A stretch of DNA of 52,015 nucleotides, from positions 1-52,015 of the forward strand of contig JADFPP010000017.1 of assembly GCA_022562275.1 (NCBI GenBank), read 5' to 3'. The translations under genes were made by a program, and so were the position numbers. This document shows positions 28,001 through 36,693 of the stretch, piece after piece. How positions within the stretch are numbered: the first letter of the stretch is position 1; every line of letters starts with the position of its first letter. The DNA comes from Bacteroidota bacterium (GTDB lineage: Bacteria > Bacteroidota > Ignavibacteria > Ignavibacteriales > Ignavibacteriaceae). The notes beneath the pieces are model-generated. The model was not told the origin of the DNA. It searched no databases and saw only the letters and a list, made by a program, of their open reading frames with translations.

Positions 28001-28074
28001 TTGCAAGAATAGAAGCTGTAAGCAGCAGTGGTAAATCAGAGTTTGCGATAATAAAAATTGCGGTTGTAAAATAA
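25033..28074 (+). CDS. secreted M6-like protein with lost zinc motif, propeller-like repeats and T9SS sorting domain
   Basis: This protein of 1013 residues begins with a signal peptide (residues 1-31). Residues 45-350 follow the M6/immune-inhibitor-A metalloprotease layout: early VRILAIMVNFQED, and later GLPDLFDTETGLSAIGRFGLMDG. In active M6 enzymes HExxH stands directly before GLPDLYD; here the same place is A259-S-V-G-S263 followed by His264, so both zinc histidines and the glutamate appear lost. Residues 540-900 hold FG-GAP/propeller-like segments (ADLKQDGNNYIIV, ADFEGDSKSEIISI). The last 85 residues form a sorting domain (NYPNPVYEGETNI to IKIAVVK). The signal peptide contains LPAGQAG, encoded by an inserted palindrome (25083-25103). 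Position right after porV suggests a T9SS-linked surface role, perhaps structural or binding. Confidence 0.75.
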   Translation: MLNKFLSVFIVVLSLGSLPAGQAGLSAQSFTVHLSSSNSNNVSSDIKDTVRILAIMVNFQEDRDGTTSGNGKFGTIYSTDYGNSILDPLPHNQSYFEDHLLFVKNYFKKISKNNLHIEFTVLPDTFSVSQTMRNYSPSPGSDDFTPTGDFAVEAWTLADQLYPGFNFSAFDLFTIFHAGVGRDISLPGSIGNERDLPSVYLGEKSFKEIYGDDFEGIPVSDDSFKITNTMIMPETESRELETISGTFLFEITINGLLCASVGSHLGLPDLFDTETGLSAIGRFGLMDGQGIFAFLGTFPPEPSPWSKIYLGWAEPTIVSLENADVSLVTNLAAGISDTVILKVPINSSEYFLIENRARDANNDGSTVTYKVDGTVFTKTFTKDTTGYLSFDVESLAGVIIDVDEFDWAVPGNGILIWHIDENVINEKIAENKVNTDKKRRGVDVEEADGIQDIGETFISIFGDQVIGEGTEEDLWHASNPAKFFQNRFSKDTRPNTLTNSGANSLVTIKDFSEISNRMSFKVEFGDSIIKPLFSTNLNLDGEIKSFSVLQYDNSNHFYIVVDSNLIIADQNRILKRGLGFSIFKTALIVISDIQHIYGVIDSSITFRITDGSLVFAGKVSVGDWISTAPVINTLSSGEKQLIIGTARGKILTYSLASFPSTPPQRINSTEISISHLIQKFSVDDSFIASIARMTIEITPQTHLYTNTDGNIEFVDELPLDLAVTKDESWEYVSVILTDAQKFYVIRRSEIISKFELITGGNIKSFALADLKQDGNNYIIVNDGENIEVYNLTGAMADNFPFADPRGIGFAGTPLTADFEGDSKSEIISITKDGRIFAIDGGTGKIVPGFPISVGSGVPVTPVLYNANGKTNLAVLNDQNVLSAWSISSVEGKLYWSEEFGNPQNTSFIPAAKNTNRINEFFPTSRAYNYPNPVYEGETNIRYYVDEDSKINIKIFDLAGDFVDELNDNAQGGMDNETVWSVSNIQSGVYLARIEAVSSSGKSEFAIIKIAVVK
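25083..25103. repeat. GC-rich palindrome inserted in the signal-peptide coding region
   Basis: It has perfect eight-base arms CCTGCCTG and CAGGCAGG around CCGGA, 21 bases in total, so it adds exactly seven codons (LPAGQAG) without shifting the frame. Removing it leaves SLGSLSAQSF, a normal signal-peptide end. Confidence 0.7.
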
Positions 28075-28164
28075 AAATCTAAAATATGTTCGAGGGACGC
28101 TATTTCTTTTTATGATAAAAATTCTACCATTCTAAATGTCTTCCTGATAATTTAATACCAGAGA

Positions 28165-31100
28165 ATGAATAAATATTTTTTTCTTTTCCTGTTTTTTGGT
28201 CTCAATGTAAATGTTTTTGCACAGTTTACAGAATTTCATCCCGAATTGGATTGGTTCACAATTAAAGGTGAGCACATCGAAGTTCATTATCATGCAGAAG
28301 CAAAACGCACTGCCGAAGTTGTGGCTAAAATTGCTGATGAAATATGGGGTCCGATTACATCGCTTTACCAATATGAACCGGATGTGGTTCATTTTGTAAT
28401 TAAAGATATTGATGATTACTCGAACGGTGTAACTTATTTCTTCGATAATAAAATAGAGATTTGGACAAGCGCACTGGATTATGATCTTAGAGGTACACAT
28501 AACTGGCTGCGTAATGTAATCTCGCATGAATTTACTCACATGGTACAGATACAGGCATCGATGAAAACAACCCGCACTGTACCGATTGCATTTTTACAGT
28601 GGCTTAATTATGATGATGAGAGACGACCTGATATTTTAATTGGCTATCCTAATGTAGTTGTCTCTTATCCGCTTGCAACCATAAATGTTCCAGCCTGGTT
28701 TGCTGAAGGTACTGCACAATATATGCGGTCTGAATTTAATTACGATAATTGGGATTCTCACCGCGATATGATTCTTCGTTCGTATGCGCTGGAAGGGAAC
28801 ATGTTATCCTGGAATCAAATGGGAGTATTTGGTAAAACGAGTCTTGGCAATGAATCTGTTTACAATTCCGGTTTTGCTTTAACCAGGTATATCTCGCAAA
28901 AATATGGCGAAGATAAACTAAGAGAGATAAACTTTGCCCTGAGTAATTTAGAAAATTTTACGATAGATGCTGCGTTTGAGGAAGCAATTGGAAAGGATGG
29001 TAGCCAGGTTTATAATGAATGGAAAGAATATATAACCGATGACTATAAGAAAAGATCTGAACCTGTTCTTTCAAATCTTGTTGTAGGTGAAACTATTGCC
29101 GATGTTGGATTTGGTAATTTTTATCCATCTTTCTCACCCGATGGAAAGAAAATATTATATGTATCAAATAAGTCTGCTGATTATTTTAGATTATCAAACA
29201 TATATGAATACGATGTTGAAACAAAAAAAAGTAGAAGTTTGATACCAGCAATTCGTTCTACGTATGACTGGATTTCCGGTGAGAATAAGTTAATTTATTC
29301 AAGATTAACAGAAAATAATCCTCACTGGTATAATGTCCACGATATTTATATGTATGATTTTGATAAGAAGAAAGAAAAGAGGCTAACTAAAAATTTAAGA
29401 GCCAATCAACCTTCTGTGTCTAACGACGGACAGAAGATAGTTTTTCTTTTTCAAAAGGATGGAACAAATAATCTTGGCTTAATTGATGTTGATGGTAAAA
29501 ACTTTAAACAAATAACATTTTACGAAAACGGCGAACAGGTTTACAATCCAAAATTCTCAACCGATGATTCCTTTATAATATTTGATTATTCCTATGGTAA
29601 TACACGAGACATTGCAAAAGTAAATGTTAATGGTGGTAAAGTTGAGTTTGTTCTAACAACGGATAAAGATGAAAGACATCCGGTTTTTGATGCAAAGGGC
29701 AATCTTATTTATGCGTCGGATGAAACAGGAATCTTTAACATTTACATGCTCGATATTACTTCCGGAACGAAGAAGCAGTTAACAAATGTACTTGGCGGTG
29801 CTTTTATGCCTGATGTAAATGAAAACGGTGATATTGTTTACGCCGGTTATACATCAACGGGATATAAAATATTCCGTATCGATAATGAGAATCAGGAAAA
29901 AGTAACTGATGATAATTCCTATGTATGGAAGGTTGATCCGCCTCTTGGTATAAATAATCCAAACGGTGATATGCAAAATTATAATGTTGATTCTTTACGA
30001 AACTATAATGATTATAACGTTGATAACTTTGATGAAGAAAAATATTCGGGAGCGTTTTCAAGTCTTACTATTTTTCCATATATCAGAGTTGATAATTATA
30101 CACTTGCAAATAATTTTCTTCAAAGGATTAAACCGGGATTTTATGTAACATCAACAGATATGCTTAACCGGTATTCATTTTTTGCCGGAGCTGATATTAA
30201 TGCCCGGCTCGAAAGAGATTTATTTTTTATTTTTGATTACAGGAACAAGCTGCCTCTTCTAAACTTAATTGGAATAAATCCGCAGTTAGCTGTAGAATTA
30301 TACAGTGTTAGTCGTACTGCAGATGTTAATGTTTTCTTTGGAGCAGATACAGTAGATGGTGAAGTTAAGTATGATTTGACAATTCCAACCGATGTTACTT
30401 ACAACCTTTTTGAGTTTGATTTTGTTGCCAGACATAGGATTATTAATCGTTTTCAAAATATTGAACTCCGTTTTATTTTCAGCAAATACACTGCAACATT
30501 AGGAAGCTTTATTATCCCAACACCTGGAGATCCCATTCTTTTCCCAACAACAGATGATACTTATTTTATCGGTAGAGATTTTAGAGTGAAGTATAATTGG
30601 TCATCTATAGTACCAACAAAAGACAGAGATATAAACCCTGTAGGCTTTTCGTTTGAGTTTATCTATGATTATGAGTGGAATGAGTTTAACGAGAAAGGTG
30701 AGTTTATTATTGAAGACGGATTGCTTAAACCAAAATTCGGGCTATTCAATTTTCATAGATTAGAACTAAACACAAGGTTTTATTTCTCACTCTGGTCACA
30801 TCATACTTTAACAGCGCAGATACGAGCGGGTTCTATTTTAGGACCGGAAATGCCCTCATTCTTCAATTTTTATTTGGGCGGTTTGGTTGGTATGAAAGCT
30901 TACCCATTCTATGCTGTAGAAGGTAATGAAATAGCATGGATCCATTTAGCATACAGATTTCCGTTAGCACGCAATATCGATGCAAGATTCGGTCATCTTT
31001 ATTTGGATAAAATATTCTTATCGATAAATTTTGATGTGGGAAATGCCTGGACTGGAGACTCATTTAAATTTGAAGGTACTAAAAAAGGCATTGGCGCCGA

Positions 31101-31290
31101 ACTTAGAATCCATATGAATTCGTATTATCTGTTCCCAACAGCTTTATTCTTTAATGCTTCTTACGGTTTCGATCAGTTTCAGAGAATTGTTAATAATGAA
31201 ATTATTACCTACGGAAAAGAGTTCAGATTCTATGGCGGAATTCTTTTTGGCTTTGATATCGTAAACAACGGAAGCAATTTAAAATTTTGA
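28165..31290 (+). CDS. gluzincin-like protease / WD40-like propeller / outer membrane barrel protein
   Basis: This 1041-residue protein begins with a signal peptide (residues 1-20, NVFAQ). Residues 30-290 resemble an M61/MA-like zinc peptidase: His121-E-F-T-His125 is the HExxH motif and Glu181 in WFAEGTAQYM is the likely third ligand. Residues about 310-600 contain PD40/TolB-like propeller blades (SFSPDGKKILYVS, and a series of NGDIVYAGY-like strands). From about 640 to the end the sequence is beta-barrel-like and resembles a surface-antigen/Omp85 C-terminus (RAGSILGPEMPSFFNFYLGG, GGILFGFDIV). The order predicts an outer membrane anchor with an exposed or periplasmic protease and propeller. 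Substrates are unknown. It starts about 90 bases after the M6-like gene and may share its transcript. Confidence 0.75.
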   Translation: MNKYFFLFLFFGLNVNVFAQFTEFHPELDWFTIKGEHIEVHYHAEAKRTAEVVAKIADEIWGPITSLYQYEPDVVHFVIKDIDDYSNGVTYFFDNKIEIWTSALDYDLRGTHNWLRNVISHEFTHMVQIQASMKTTRTVPIAFLQWLNYDDERRPDILIGYPNVVVSYPLATINVPAWFAEGTAQYMRSEFNYDNWDSHRDMILRSYALEGNMLSWNQMGVFGKTSLGNESVYNSGFALTRYISQKYGEDKLREINFALSNLENFTIDAAFEEAIGKDGSQVYNEWKEYITDDYKKRSEPVLSNLVVGETIADVGFGNFYPSFSPDGKKILYVSNKSADYFRLSNIYEYDVETKKSRSLIPAIRSTYDWISGENKLIYSRLTENNPHWYNVHDIYMYDFDKKKEKRLTKNLRANQPSVSNDGQKIVFLFQKDGTNNLGLIDVDGKNFKQITFYENGEQVYNPKFSTDDSFIIFDYSYGNTRDIAKVNVNGGKVEFVLTTDKDERHPVFDAKGNLIYASDETGIFNIYMLDITSGTKKQLTNVLGGAFMPDVNENGDIVYAGYTSTGYKIFRIDNENQEKVTDDNSYVWKVDPPLGINNPNGDMQNYNVDSLRNYNDYNVDNFDEEKYSGAFSSLTIFPYIRVDNYTLANNFLQRIKPGFYVTSTDMLNRYSFFAGADINARLERDLFFIFDYRNKLPLLNLIGINPQLAVELYSVSRTADVNVFFGADTVDGEVKYDLTIPTDVTYNLFEFDFVARHRIINRFQNIELRFIFSKYTATLGSFIIPTPGDPILFPTTDDTYFIGRDFRVKYNWSSIVPTKDRDINPVGFSFEFIYDYEWNEFNEKGEFIIEDGLLKPKFGLFNFHRLELNTRFYFSLWSHHTLTAQIRAGSILGPEMPSFFNFYLGGLVGMKAYPFYAVEGNEIAWIHLAYRFPLARNIDARFGHLYLDKIFLSINFDVGNAWTGDSFKFEGTKKGIGAELRIHMNSYYLFPTALFFNASYGFDQFQRIVNNEIITYGKEFRFYGGILFGFDIVNNGSNLKF

Positions 31291-31311
31291 TAATCTAAAG
31301 GTAGATCATTA

Positions 31312-32187
31312 ATGAAAAGTATATTTTTTTATCTCTGCATTTTAACATTTTCAATTGTATCTTTTAGCCCGGCACAAGACATTAAACAGGAAGATTTCGT
31401 TTTGACGGGAAATCTTCTCGCTGATTCAAAATTAGCTTTTAATCGTTATGATAGCAGCCAGCCTGTATTTGCATTTGATGATATTCCTGATAAAAAGTCT
31501 CCTCTGCTGGCAGGAGTGATGTCAGCTGTTCTACCCGGTTCTGGTGAGTTCTATGTTGGTGAATACATTAAAGCGGCAATATTTTTTGCAGTAGAAGCAG
31601 CTCTGATTACAACTGCAGTTGTATATGATAATAAGGGAGATGATCAAACTGCGGAATTTCAAGCATTTGCCGATAATAATTGGAGTGTAGTTAAATATTC
31701 AAATTATTTAAATGATCACAAAAATGAATTAGGGATACCTGAAGGATGTAATATTAATATTACAGGTGATCCAAATCTTCCCCCCTGGGAAAGGATAGAA
31801 AATTGGAATGAGATAAACTTTTGTGAAAGAGGGTTCTCTCATAAATTACCTCCTTACGGTGAGCAGCAATATTACGAATTGATAGGAAAGTATAATCAAT
31901 ACAGTTCAGGATGGATAACTTTTGATCCGGCAACAGATGGTTTTCGCGATGTCCCGCAGATAATGTTAGACTACTCAAAAATGCGCGGAGATGCGAACGA
32001 TGCTTATAACGTTGCTTCAAAAGCTGTGATAGGACTTTATATCAACCATCTTTTAAGCGCTATTGATGCTGTTTGGTCTGCATCAACTTATAATAAAAAT
32101 CTTGCAATAAATATGAGGGTACAAAATATTCAGCTTGCTGATAGAATTGAATTAGTTCCGACCTTAAATATCAGTTACAATTTTTAA
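31312..32187 (+). CDS. DUF5683-like envelope protein, function unknown
   Basis: This 291-residue protein has a signal peptide ending near FSPAQD. A core SPLLAGVMSAVLPGSGEFYVGEYIKAAIFF (about residues 62-91) resembles the DUF5683 motif (SPxxAxxxSxxLPGxGQxYxxxYxKA), with a hydrophobic helix after it and another near IGLYINHLLSAIDAVW. The C-terminus ends in a beta-strand-like ELVPTLNISYNF. Proteins of this family are common in Bacteroidota next to envelope genes; their function is not established. It starts 22 bases after the protease-propeller-barrel gene, suggesting a joint transcript. Confidence 0.68.
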   Translation: MKSIFFYLCILTFSIVSFSPAQDIKQEDFVLTGNLLADSKLAFNRYDSSQPVFAFDDIPDKKSPLLAGVMSAVLPGSGEFYVGEYIKAAIFFAVEAALITTAVVYDNKGDDQTAEFQAFADNNWSVVKYSNYLNDHKNELGIPEGCNINITGDPNLPPWERIENWNEINFCERGFSHKLPPYGEQQYYELIGKYNQYSSGWITFDPATDGFRDVPQIMLDYSKMRGDANDAYNVASKAVIGLYINHLLSAIDAVWSASTYNKNLAINMRVQNIQLADRIELVPTLNISYNF

Positions 32188-32273
32188 ACTACCCAGAAAA
32201 TTAGATCTGGAATTAATTGATCCAGGCTCACTACTTTTTTCTTTTCTTCTCAGAGAATCATTATTTTGTTTAT

Positions 32274-33584
32274 ATGAAAACTCCATTAGTGGTAATAGTG
32301 GGCCGCCCCAATGTAGGTAAATCAACATTTTACAACAGGCTGATTGGTAGGAGGGGAGCGATTGTTGATGATAGCAGCGGCGTTACACGCGATAGAAATT
32401 ATGGTGAATCGGAATGGGCAGGCAAGAATTTTATTTTGATTGACACAGGCGGCTATGTACCTGCATCTGAAGATATATTTGAAAAAGCCATTCGGGAGCA
32501 AGTTGAGATTGCAATTTTAGAGGCTGATGTAATACTTTTTATGGTTGATGTTAAAACTGGAATAAATCCTATTGATACGGAAATTGCAAATATGCTTCGT
32601 AATTCCGGGAAAGATTTTTACTTGCTGATTAATAAAGTCGATTCGGAAAAACATGAGCTAGGTATGGCAGAGTTTTATAAGCTGGCTACAGACAAAGTTT
32701 TTGATATTTCATCCCTGGGTGGAAGAAAAGTTGGTGATCTGCTTGATGAAGTAACTTCAAATTTTGAAGAATCGATTGAGGAAGAAAAAGATTCACGGCT
32801 TAAGATTGCAATAATTGGAAGACCAAATGTGGGTAAATCATCTTTGGTAAATTCGTTGTTAGGTAAAGACAGGATTATCGTAACGGATATTCCCGGAACA
32901 ACGCGGGACAGTATCAATTCAGTTCTTAAATATTATGGTGAAGAAATAATCCTCATTGATACTGCTGGTCTTCGCAAAAAAAAGAGAGTTCAGGAGAGCA
33001 TAGAGTTTTACTCAAACATACGTACACTAAAAGCTATAGGCGATTGTGATGTTGCTGTTGTAATGATTGATGCACAAATTGGTCTGGAAAAACAGGATCA
33101 AAAAATTATTAATGAAGTTGAAAGATGGAAGAAAGGATTGATCATTGCGGTAAACAAGTGGGATCTTGTAACAAAGAATGTAAACTCAGCTAATAAGTAC
33201 AAGCAGGAAATGACTGATAAACTAGGTGCAATAAATTATGCCGAAATAATTTTTATTTCTGCATTAACAAAACAGCGCATATTTAAACTAATTGATATTT
33301 GTAATAGTGTTTCTCTAAAAAGAAGCAATAAAATTTCTACTACTAAACTGAATAAAGATCTTTTACCCGAAATTCAAAAGCATCCCCCACCGGCAACAAA
33401 ATCAGGAAGAGAAGTTAAAATAAAATACATTACACAGTTTGGAGATAACTATCCTATCTTTGCATTCTTTTGTAACTACCCTAAACACGTTGCTGATAAT
33501 TACAAACGCTATCTGGAAAATCTTATTAGAAGGTATTACGATTTTAAAGGTGTCCCGATGACTTTAAGCTTTAGAGAGAAATGA
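32274..33584 (+). CDS. der: ribosome-assembly GTPase Der (EngA)
   Basis: This GTPase with two G domains acts in 50S subunit maturation. The usual start is the ATG at 32274 ([18 protein letters not shown]), giving 436 residues; the frame runs open for 19 codons before it without homology. The first G domain has [13 protein letters not shown] and NKVD; the second has [13 protein letters not shown] and NKWD. A KH-like C-terminal domain ends with [10 protein letters not shown]. The stop overlaps the next gene's ATG by four bases (ATGA), indicating translational coupling to the flavoprotein. Confidence 0.96.
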   Translation: MKTPLVVIVGRPNVGKSTFYNRLIGRRGAIVDDSSGVTRDRNYGESEWAGKNFILIDTGGYVPASEDIFEKAIREQVEIAILEADVILFMVDVKTGINPIDTEIANMLRNSGKDFYLLINKVDSEKHELGMAEFYKLATDKVFDISSLGGRKVGDLLDEVTSNFEESIEEEKDSRLKIAIIGRPNVGKSSLVNSLLGKDRIIVTDIPGTTRDSINSVLKYYGEEIILIDTAGLRKKKRVQESIEFYSNIRTLKAIGDCDVAVVMIDAQIGLEKQDQKIINEVERWKKGLIIAVNKWDLVTKNVNSANKYKQEMTDKLGAINYAEIIFISALTKQRIFKLIDICNSVSLKRSNKISTTKLNKDLLPEIQKHPPPATKSGREVKIKYITQFGDNYPIFAFFCNYPKHVADNYKRYLENLIRRYYDFKGVPMTLSFREK

Positions 33585-34945
33585 AAAGACCCGTAAAAAT
33601 TTTGGTGGTAGGTGGAAGTGCTGCAGGTCCGGCCGCCGCAGCAAAAGCAAAAAGATATAACCCTAATGCAAATGTAATATTATTTGAAGCCGGTAATTTT
33701 ATTTCAACCGGAACCTGCGAAATTCCCTATGTGCTTTCCGGCGATATTAGTAATTATGATGATATAGTTTACTATTCAGCGGGATCGTTTCTGAATAAAA
33801 AAGGCGTCCGGGTTTTTGTTAATCACTTTGTAGAACAAATTGATAGGAAATTAAAAACCATAACTGTTCGTGATATACAGTCTGATACAATATCCGAATT
33901 TCAGTATGATTCTTTGATTCTTACAACGGGTTCACAATCAAAAACCTTAACTGGATTCTCCAAAGAATTAAAAAATGTATTCCATTTAAAAAATATTGAT
34001 GATCTTATTAAAGTAGAAAGCTATCTGAAGAACAATTCTGTTCAAACCGCAATAGTTATTGGTTCGGGATACATTGGACTTGAAGCTACAGAAGCACTTT
34101 ATAAAAACAAAGTTGATATTACGCTAATCGAAAAAGAATCTTTGCCGCTTCCTTTTGTAGAATATGAAATAAGTAATAGAATTCTGGCTGATTTAGAAAA
34201 TTATTCGATTCGATTTATGGGTAAATCTAAAAATGTGGAACCATATATTGACGATGATAAGGTAGTCTCAATTAAATGTGATGATGATATGCTGCAAGCG
34301 GAACTGGTACTTTCAACAGTTGGAATAACACCAAATAATATCTTAGCTAAAAAGGCAAAATTAGAGATCGGTAAATTTGGAGGAATTAAAGTCGATAAAA
34401 AACTAAAAACCTCGGATAGAAATATTTTTGCTGCGGGAGATAACATGGAATTTACAAATGTAGTTACAGGAAAACCGGATTATTTTCCATTTGCAACTTA
34501 TGCTCATTCCTTTGGCCATATTGCTGGCGAAAATGCAGCTGGTGGCAATGTTAACGCCGAACCAATAGTTAAAAATGTAAGTGTAAAAATATTCGATAAA
34601 TATTTTGCCTCGGTTGGTCTAAATAGTATTGAAGCCGCTAACAGCAGATTTAATACGGTATATGTTGATGCAGAAGTTCCTAATCTTATAAAAGTGATGC
34701 CTGAAAGTAAACCTGTTTACGGAAAATTAATTTTTGATATTGATAATAAAAAAATTCTCGGTGCATCTTTCTACGGTGGGAAAGAAGTCTCCGGTTTTGC
34801 TGATTTAATTTCCTCTGCAATATATTCCGGACAGCAAATTGATTTCCTTACAAAGGTAAGTTATAATTATACACCTCCGCTTTCACCGTTTGTTAATTTA
34901 TTATCAGTGCTTGGAAGAAAAGCAATTGCTAAATTAAAAAAATAG
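33581..34945 (+). CDS. CoA-disulfide reductase-like / NADH oxidase-like flavoprotein
   Basis: This 454-residue pyridine nucleotide-disulfide oxidoreductase has an FAD Rossmann motif GGSAAGPAAAAKAKR at residues 8-22. The redox Cys is in STGTCEIPYVLSG, the place of the single active Cys in CoA-disulfide reductases and NADH oxidases, which usually read CGxPYxxGG. The NAD motif GSGYIGLEATEAL is in the middle, followed by the FAD motif AAGDNMEFTNVVTGKPDYFP. The C-terminal dimerisation domain is complete and contains a YTPPLSP segment typical of the family. It may reduce CoA disulfide or polysulfide, or oxidise NADH with oxygen; the sequence does not decide. No rhodanese domain is fused. Confidence 0.82.
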   Translation: MKRPVKILVVGGSAAGPAAAAKAKRYNPNANVILFEAGNFISTGTCEIPYVLSGDISNYDDIVYYSAGSFLNKKGVRVFVNHFVEQIDRKLKTITVRDIQSDTISEFQYDSLILTTGSQSKTLTGFSKELKNVFHLKNIDDLIKVESYLKNNSVQTAIVIGSGYIGLEATEALYKNKVDITLIEKESLPLPFVEYEISNRILADLENYSIRFMGKSKNVEPYIDDDKVVSIKCDDDMLQAELVLSTVGITPNNILAKKAKLEIGKFGGIKVDKKLKTSDRNIFAAGDNMEFTNVVTGKPDYFPFATYAHSFGHIAGENAAGGNVNAEPIVKNVSVKIFDKYFASVGLNSIEAANSRFNTVYVDAEVPNLIKVMPESKPVYGKLIFDIDNKKILGASFYGGKEVSGFADLISSAIYSGQQIDFLTKVSYNYTPPLSPFVNLLSVLGRKAIAKLKK

Positions 34946-34955
34946 AGAAGTAAGA

Positions 34956-35594
34956 ATGCATCAAGAATATTCCAATTTCAATTTAATTGATCATCCTTTG
35001 GTAAAGAAAGATATTACAGTTATAAGAGATGTTCAAACTGATTGCGAATCTTTTAGGGCTGCTATTTCAAGAGTAGCAAATATTATTGCCGTAAATCTGA
35101 GTACAAATCTTTCGCTTATTGAAGTTGAAGTTGAAACACCTCTGGAAAAAACAAAAGGGTTTAAATTAGCGCAAGAGGTTGTTATTGTACCGGTGCTGCG
35201 TGCCGGGTTGGGGATGGTTAATGGTTTTTTGCAGGTAATGCCAGATGCAAAAGTAGGACACATTGGCCTGGAGCGTGATGAAAAAACTCTTAAACCCGTT
35301 GAATATTATTACAAAACACCGGGGAATTTAGTGGAGCACGAAATTATTTTAGTTGATCCTATGCTTGCCACAGGCGGAAGCGCATCTGCGGCAATCTCTT
35401 TTTTAAAAAAACGTGGTGCAAAAAATATAATCTTTGCGTGCATTGTTGCCTCACCTGAAGGCATAACCAAAATTAAAGAAGACCATCCCGAAGTAAAAAT
35501 ATTTGGAGCCGCATTAGATAGAGAATTGAACGAGAATGGGTACATACTTCCCGGTTTAGGTGATGCAGGAGACCGAACGTTTGGTACAATGTAG
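34956..35594 (+). CDS. upp: uracil phosphoribosyltransferase
   Basis: This 212-residue pyrimidine salvage enzyme makes UMP from uracil and PRPP. The PRPP loop is VDPMLATGGSASAAI and the uracil-binding end is YILPGLGDAGDRTFGT. The N-terminal HPLVKKDITVIRD segment is standard. It starts 10 bases after the flavoprotein gene and probably shares the der transcript. The following TPR gene overlaps its 3' end. Confidence 0.95.
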   Translation: MHQEYSNFNLIDHPLVKKDITVIRDVQTDCESFRAAISRVANIIAVNLSTNLSLIEVEVETPLEKTKGFKLAQEVVIVPVLRAGLGMVNGFLQVMPDAKVGHIGLERDEKTLKPVEYYYKTPGNLVEHEIILVDPMLATGGSASAAISFLKKRGAKNIIFACIVASPEGITKIKEDHPEVKIFGAALDRELNENGYILPGLGDAGDRTFGTM

Positions 35595-36600
35595 TTTATT
35601 TATTTTATTCTTTTCATTCTTCCCAATTAATTTTCTTTTTGCTCAGGTGTATCCAAACCAGCAAGTCGATTCTCTTTTAAAGTTGGGAATCCGGAATATT
35701 ATAGAACAGAATTACATCAAAGCAGAACAAAATTTTATTCAACTCGGGAAACAATATCCGGAATTGCCATTTAGTAATATTTATTTGGCTGCCTGTAAAA
35801 TTGCCGAAGCATACGATTATGCTGAGCAATATGAATCGGAGTATATTGAAAGTAAGCTGGAGAAAGCAAAAAAAACAGCTGGGGATCTTCTTGATTCAGA
35901 TGAAGATAATTTATGGTATAATTATCTTTATGCCCTGGCAGAGGGTTATTCAGCTTATTATGATGCGATTAACGAGAAATGGTTTTCAGCACTTTCTACC
36001 GGTATAAATTCAATCTCATCATTTGGAAACTGCTTGAATTTAGATAATAATTTTTATGAAGCCTACATCGCAATCGGAACGTATGAATACTGGATAAGCA
36101 GGAAGACAGAATTTTTGGAATGGTTACCATTCTACAAAGATGAAATTGATATAGGAATAGAAAAGTTACGAAAGGCTGCAGAGTTAGCATCATATAATTC
36201 TTACCTTGCAATTTATTCGTTGATCTGGATTTATATTGATCAAAAAGATTTTAAAAGTGCAATTACACTGGGAGAAAAAGCAATAAAAGAATTTCCAAAA
36301 TCAAGATATTTTAAAAGAGGACTGGCAAGGGCTTTTGAGGATATAGATCCAAAAAAATCGGTTGATCTCTATTATGAAATACTTAATTCCTATCCTAAAG
36401 AAAGAGATACAAATCACATAAACGAAATTGTATTAAAACACTTAATAGCCCAGCAATATGCTAAAGTTGGTATGAACGAAAATGCATTGGAATTATGCAA
36501 TGAAATTCTTGATATTAAAAATTTTACTGATTTTGAGTTATCAAAACTGCATAATCGCCTCGAAAGAGTTATTAAATTAAAAATCTCACTCACTCAATAA
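35581..36600 (+). CDS. TPR-like secreted or periplasmic protein
   Basis: I place the start at TTG 35581, which gives a clean signal peptide (VQCSLFILFFSFF...NFLFAQ). An ATG at 35560 in the same frame adds a charged MMQETER prefix. Either start overlaps the end of upp, so the genes are translationally linked. The 339-residue product is helical, with TPR-like pairs (VDSLLKLGIRNIIEQNYIKAEQNF, and later AIYSLIWIYIDQKDFKSAITLGEKAI). It has no catalytic motif. The function is unknown. Confidence 0.68.
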   Translation: MVQCSLFILFFSFFPINFLFAQVYPNQQVDSLLKLGIRNIIEQNYIKAEQNFIQLGKQYPELPFSNIYLAACKIAEAYDYAEQYESEYIESKLEKAKKTAGDLLDSDEDNLWYNYLYALAEGYSAYYDAINEKWFSALSTGINSISSFGNCLNLDNNFYEAYIAIGTYEYWISRKTEFLEWLPFYKDEIDIGIEKLRKAAELASYNSYLAIYSLIWIYIDQKDFKSAITLGEKAIKEFPKSRYFKRGLARAFEDIDPKKSVDLYYEILNSYPKERDTNHINEIVLKHLIAQQYAKVGMNENALELCNEILDIKNFTDFELSKLHNRLERVIKLKISLTQ

Positions 36601-36693
36601 TCCCCAAGTTATTTCCTACGTATAGCTGACTTTTCCAAAACAAATAAAAAAGTTAAATTGTAGTTGCAATTTTAACGATTAATTTTATACAAA

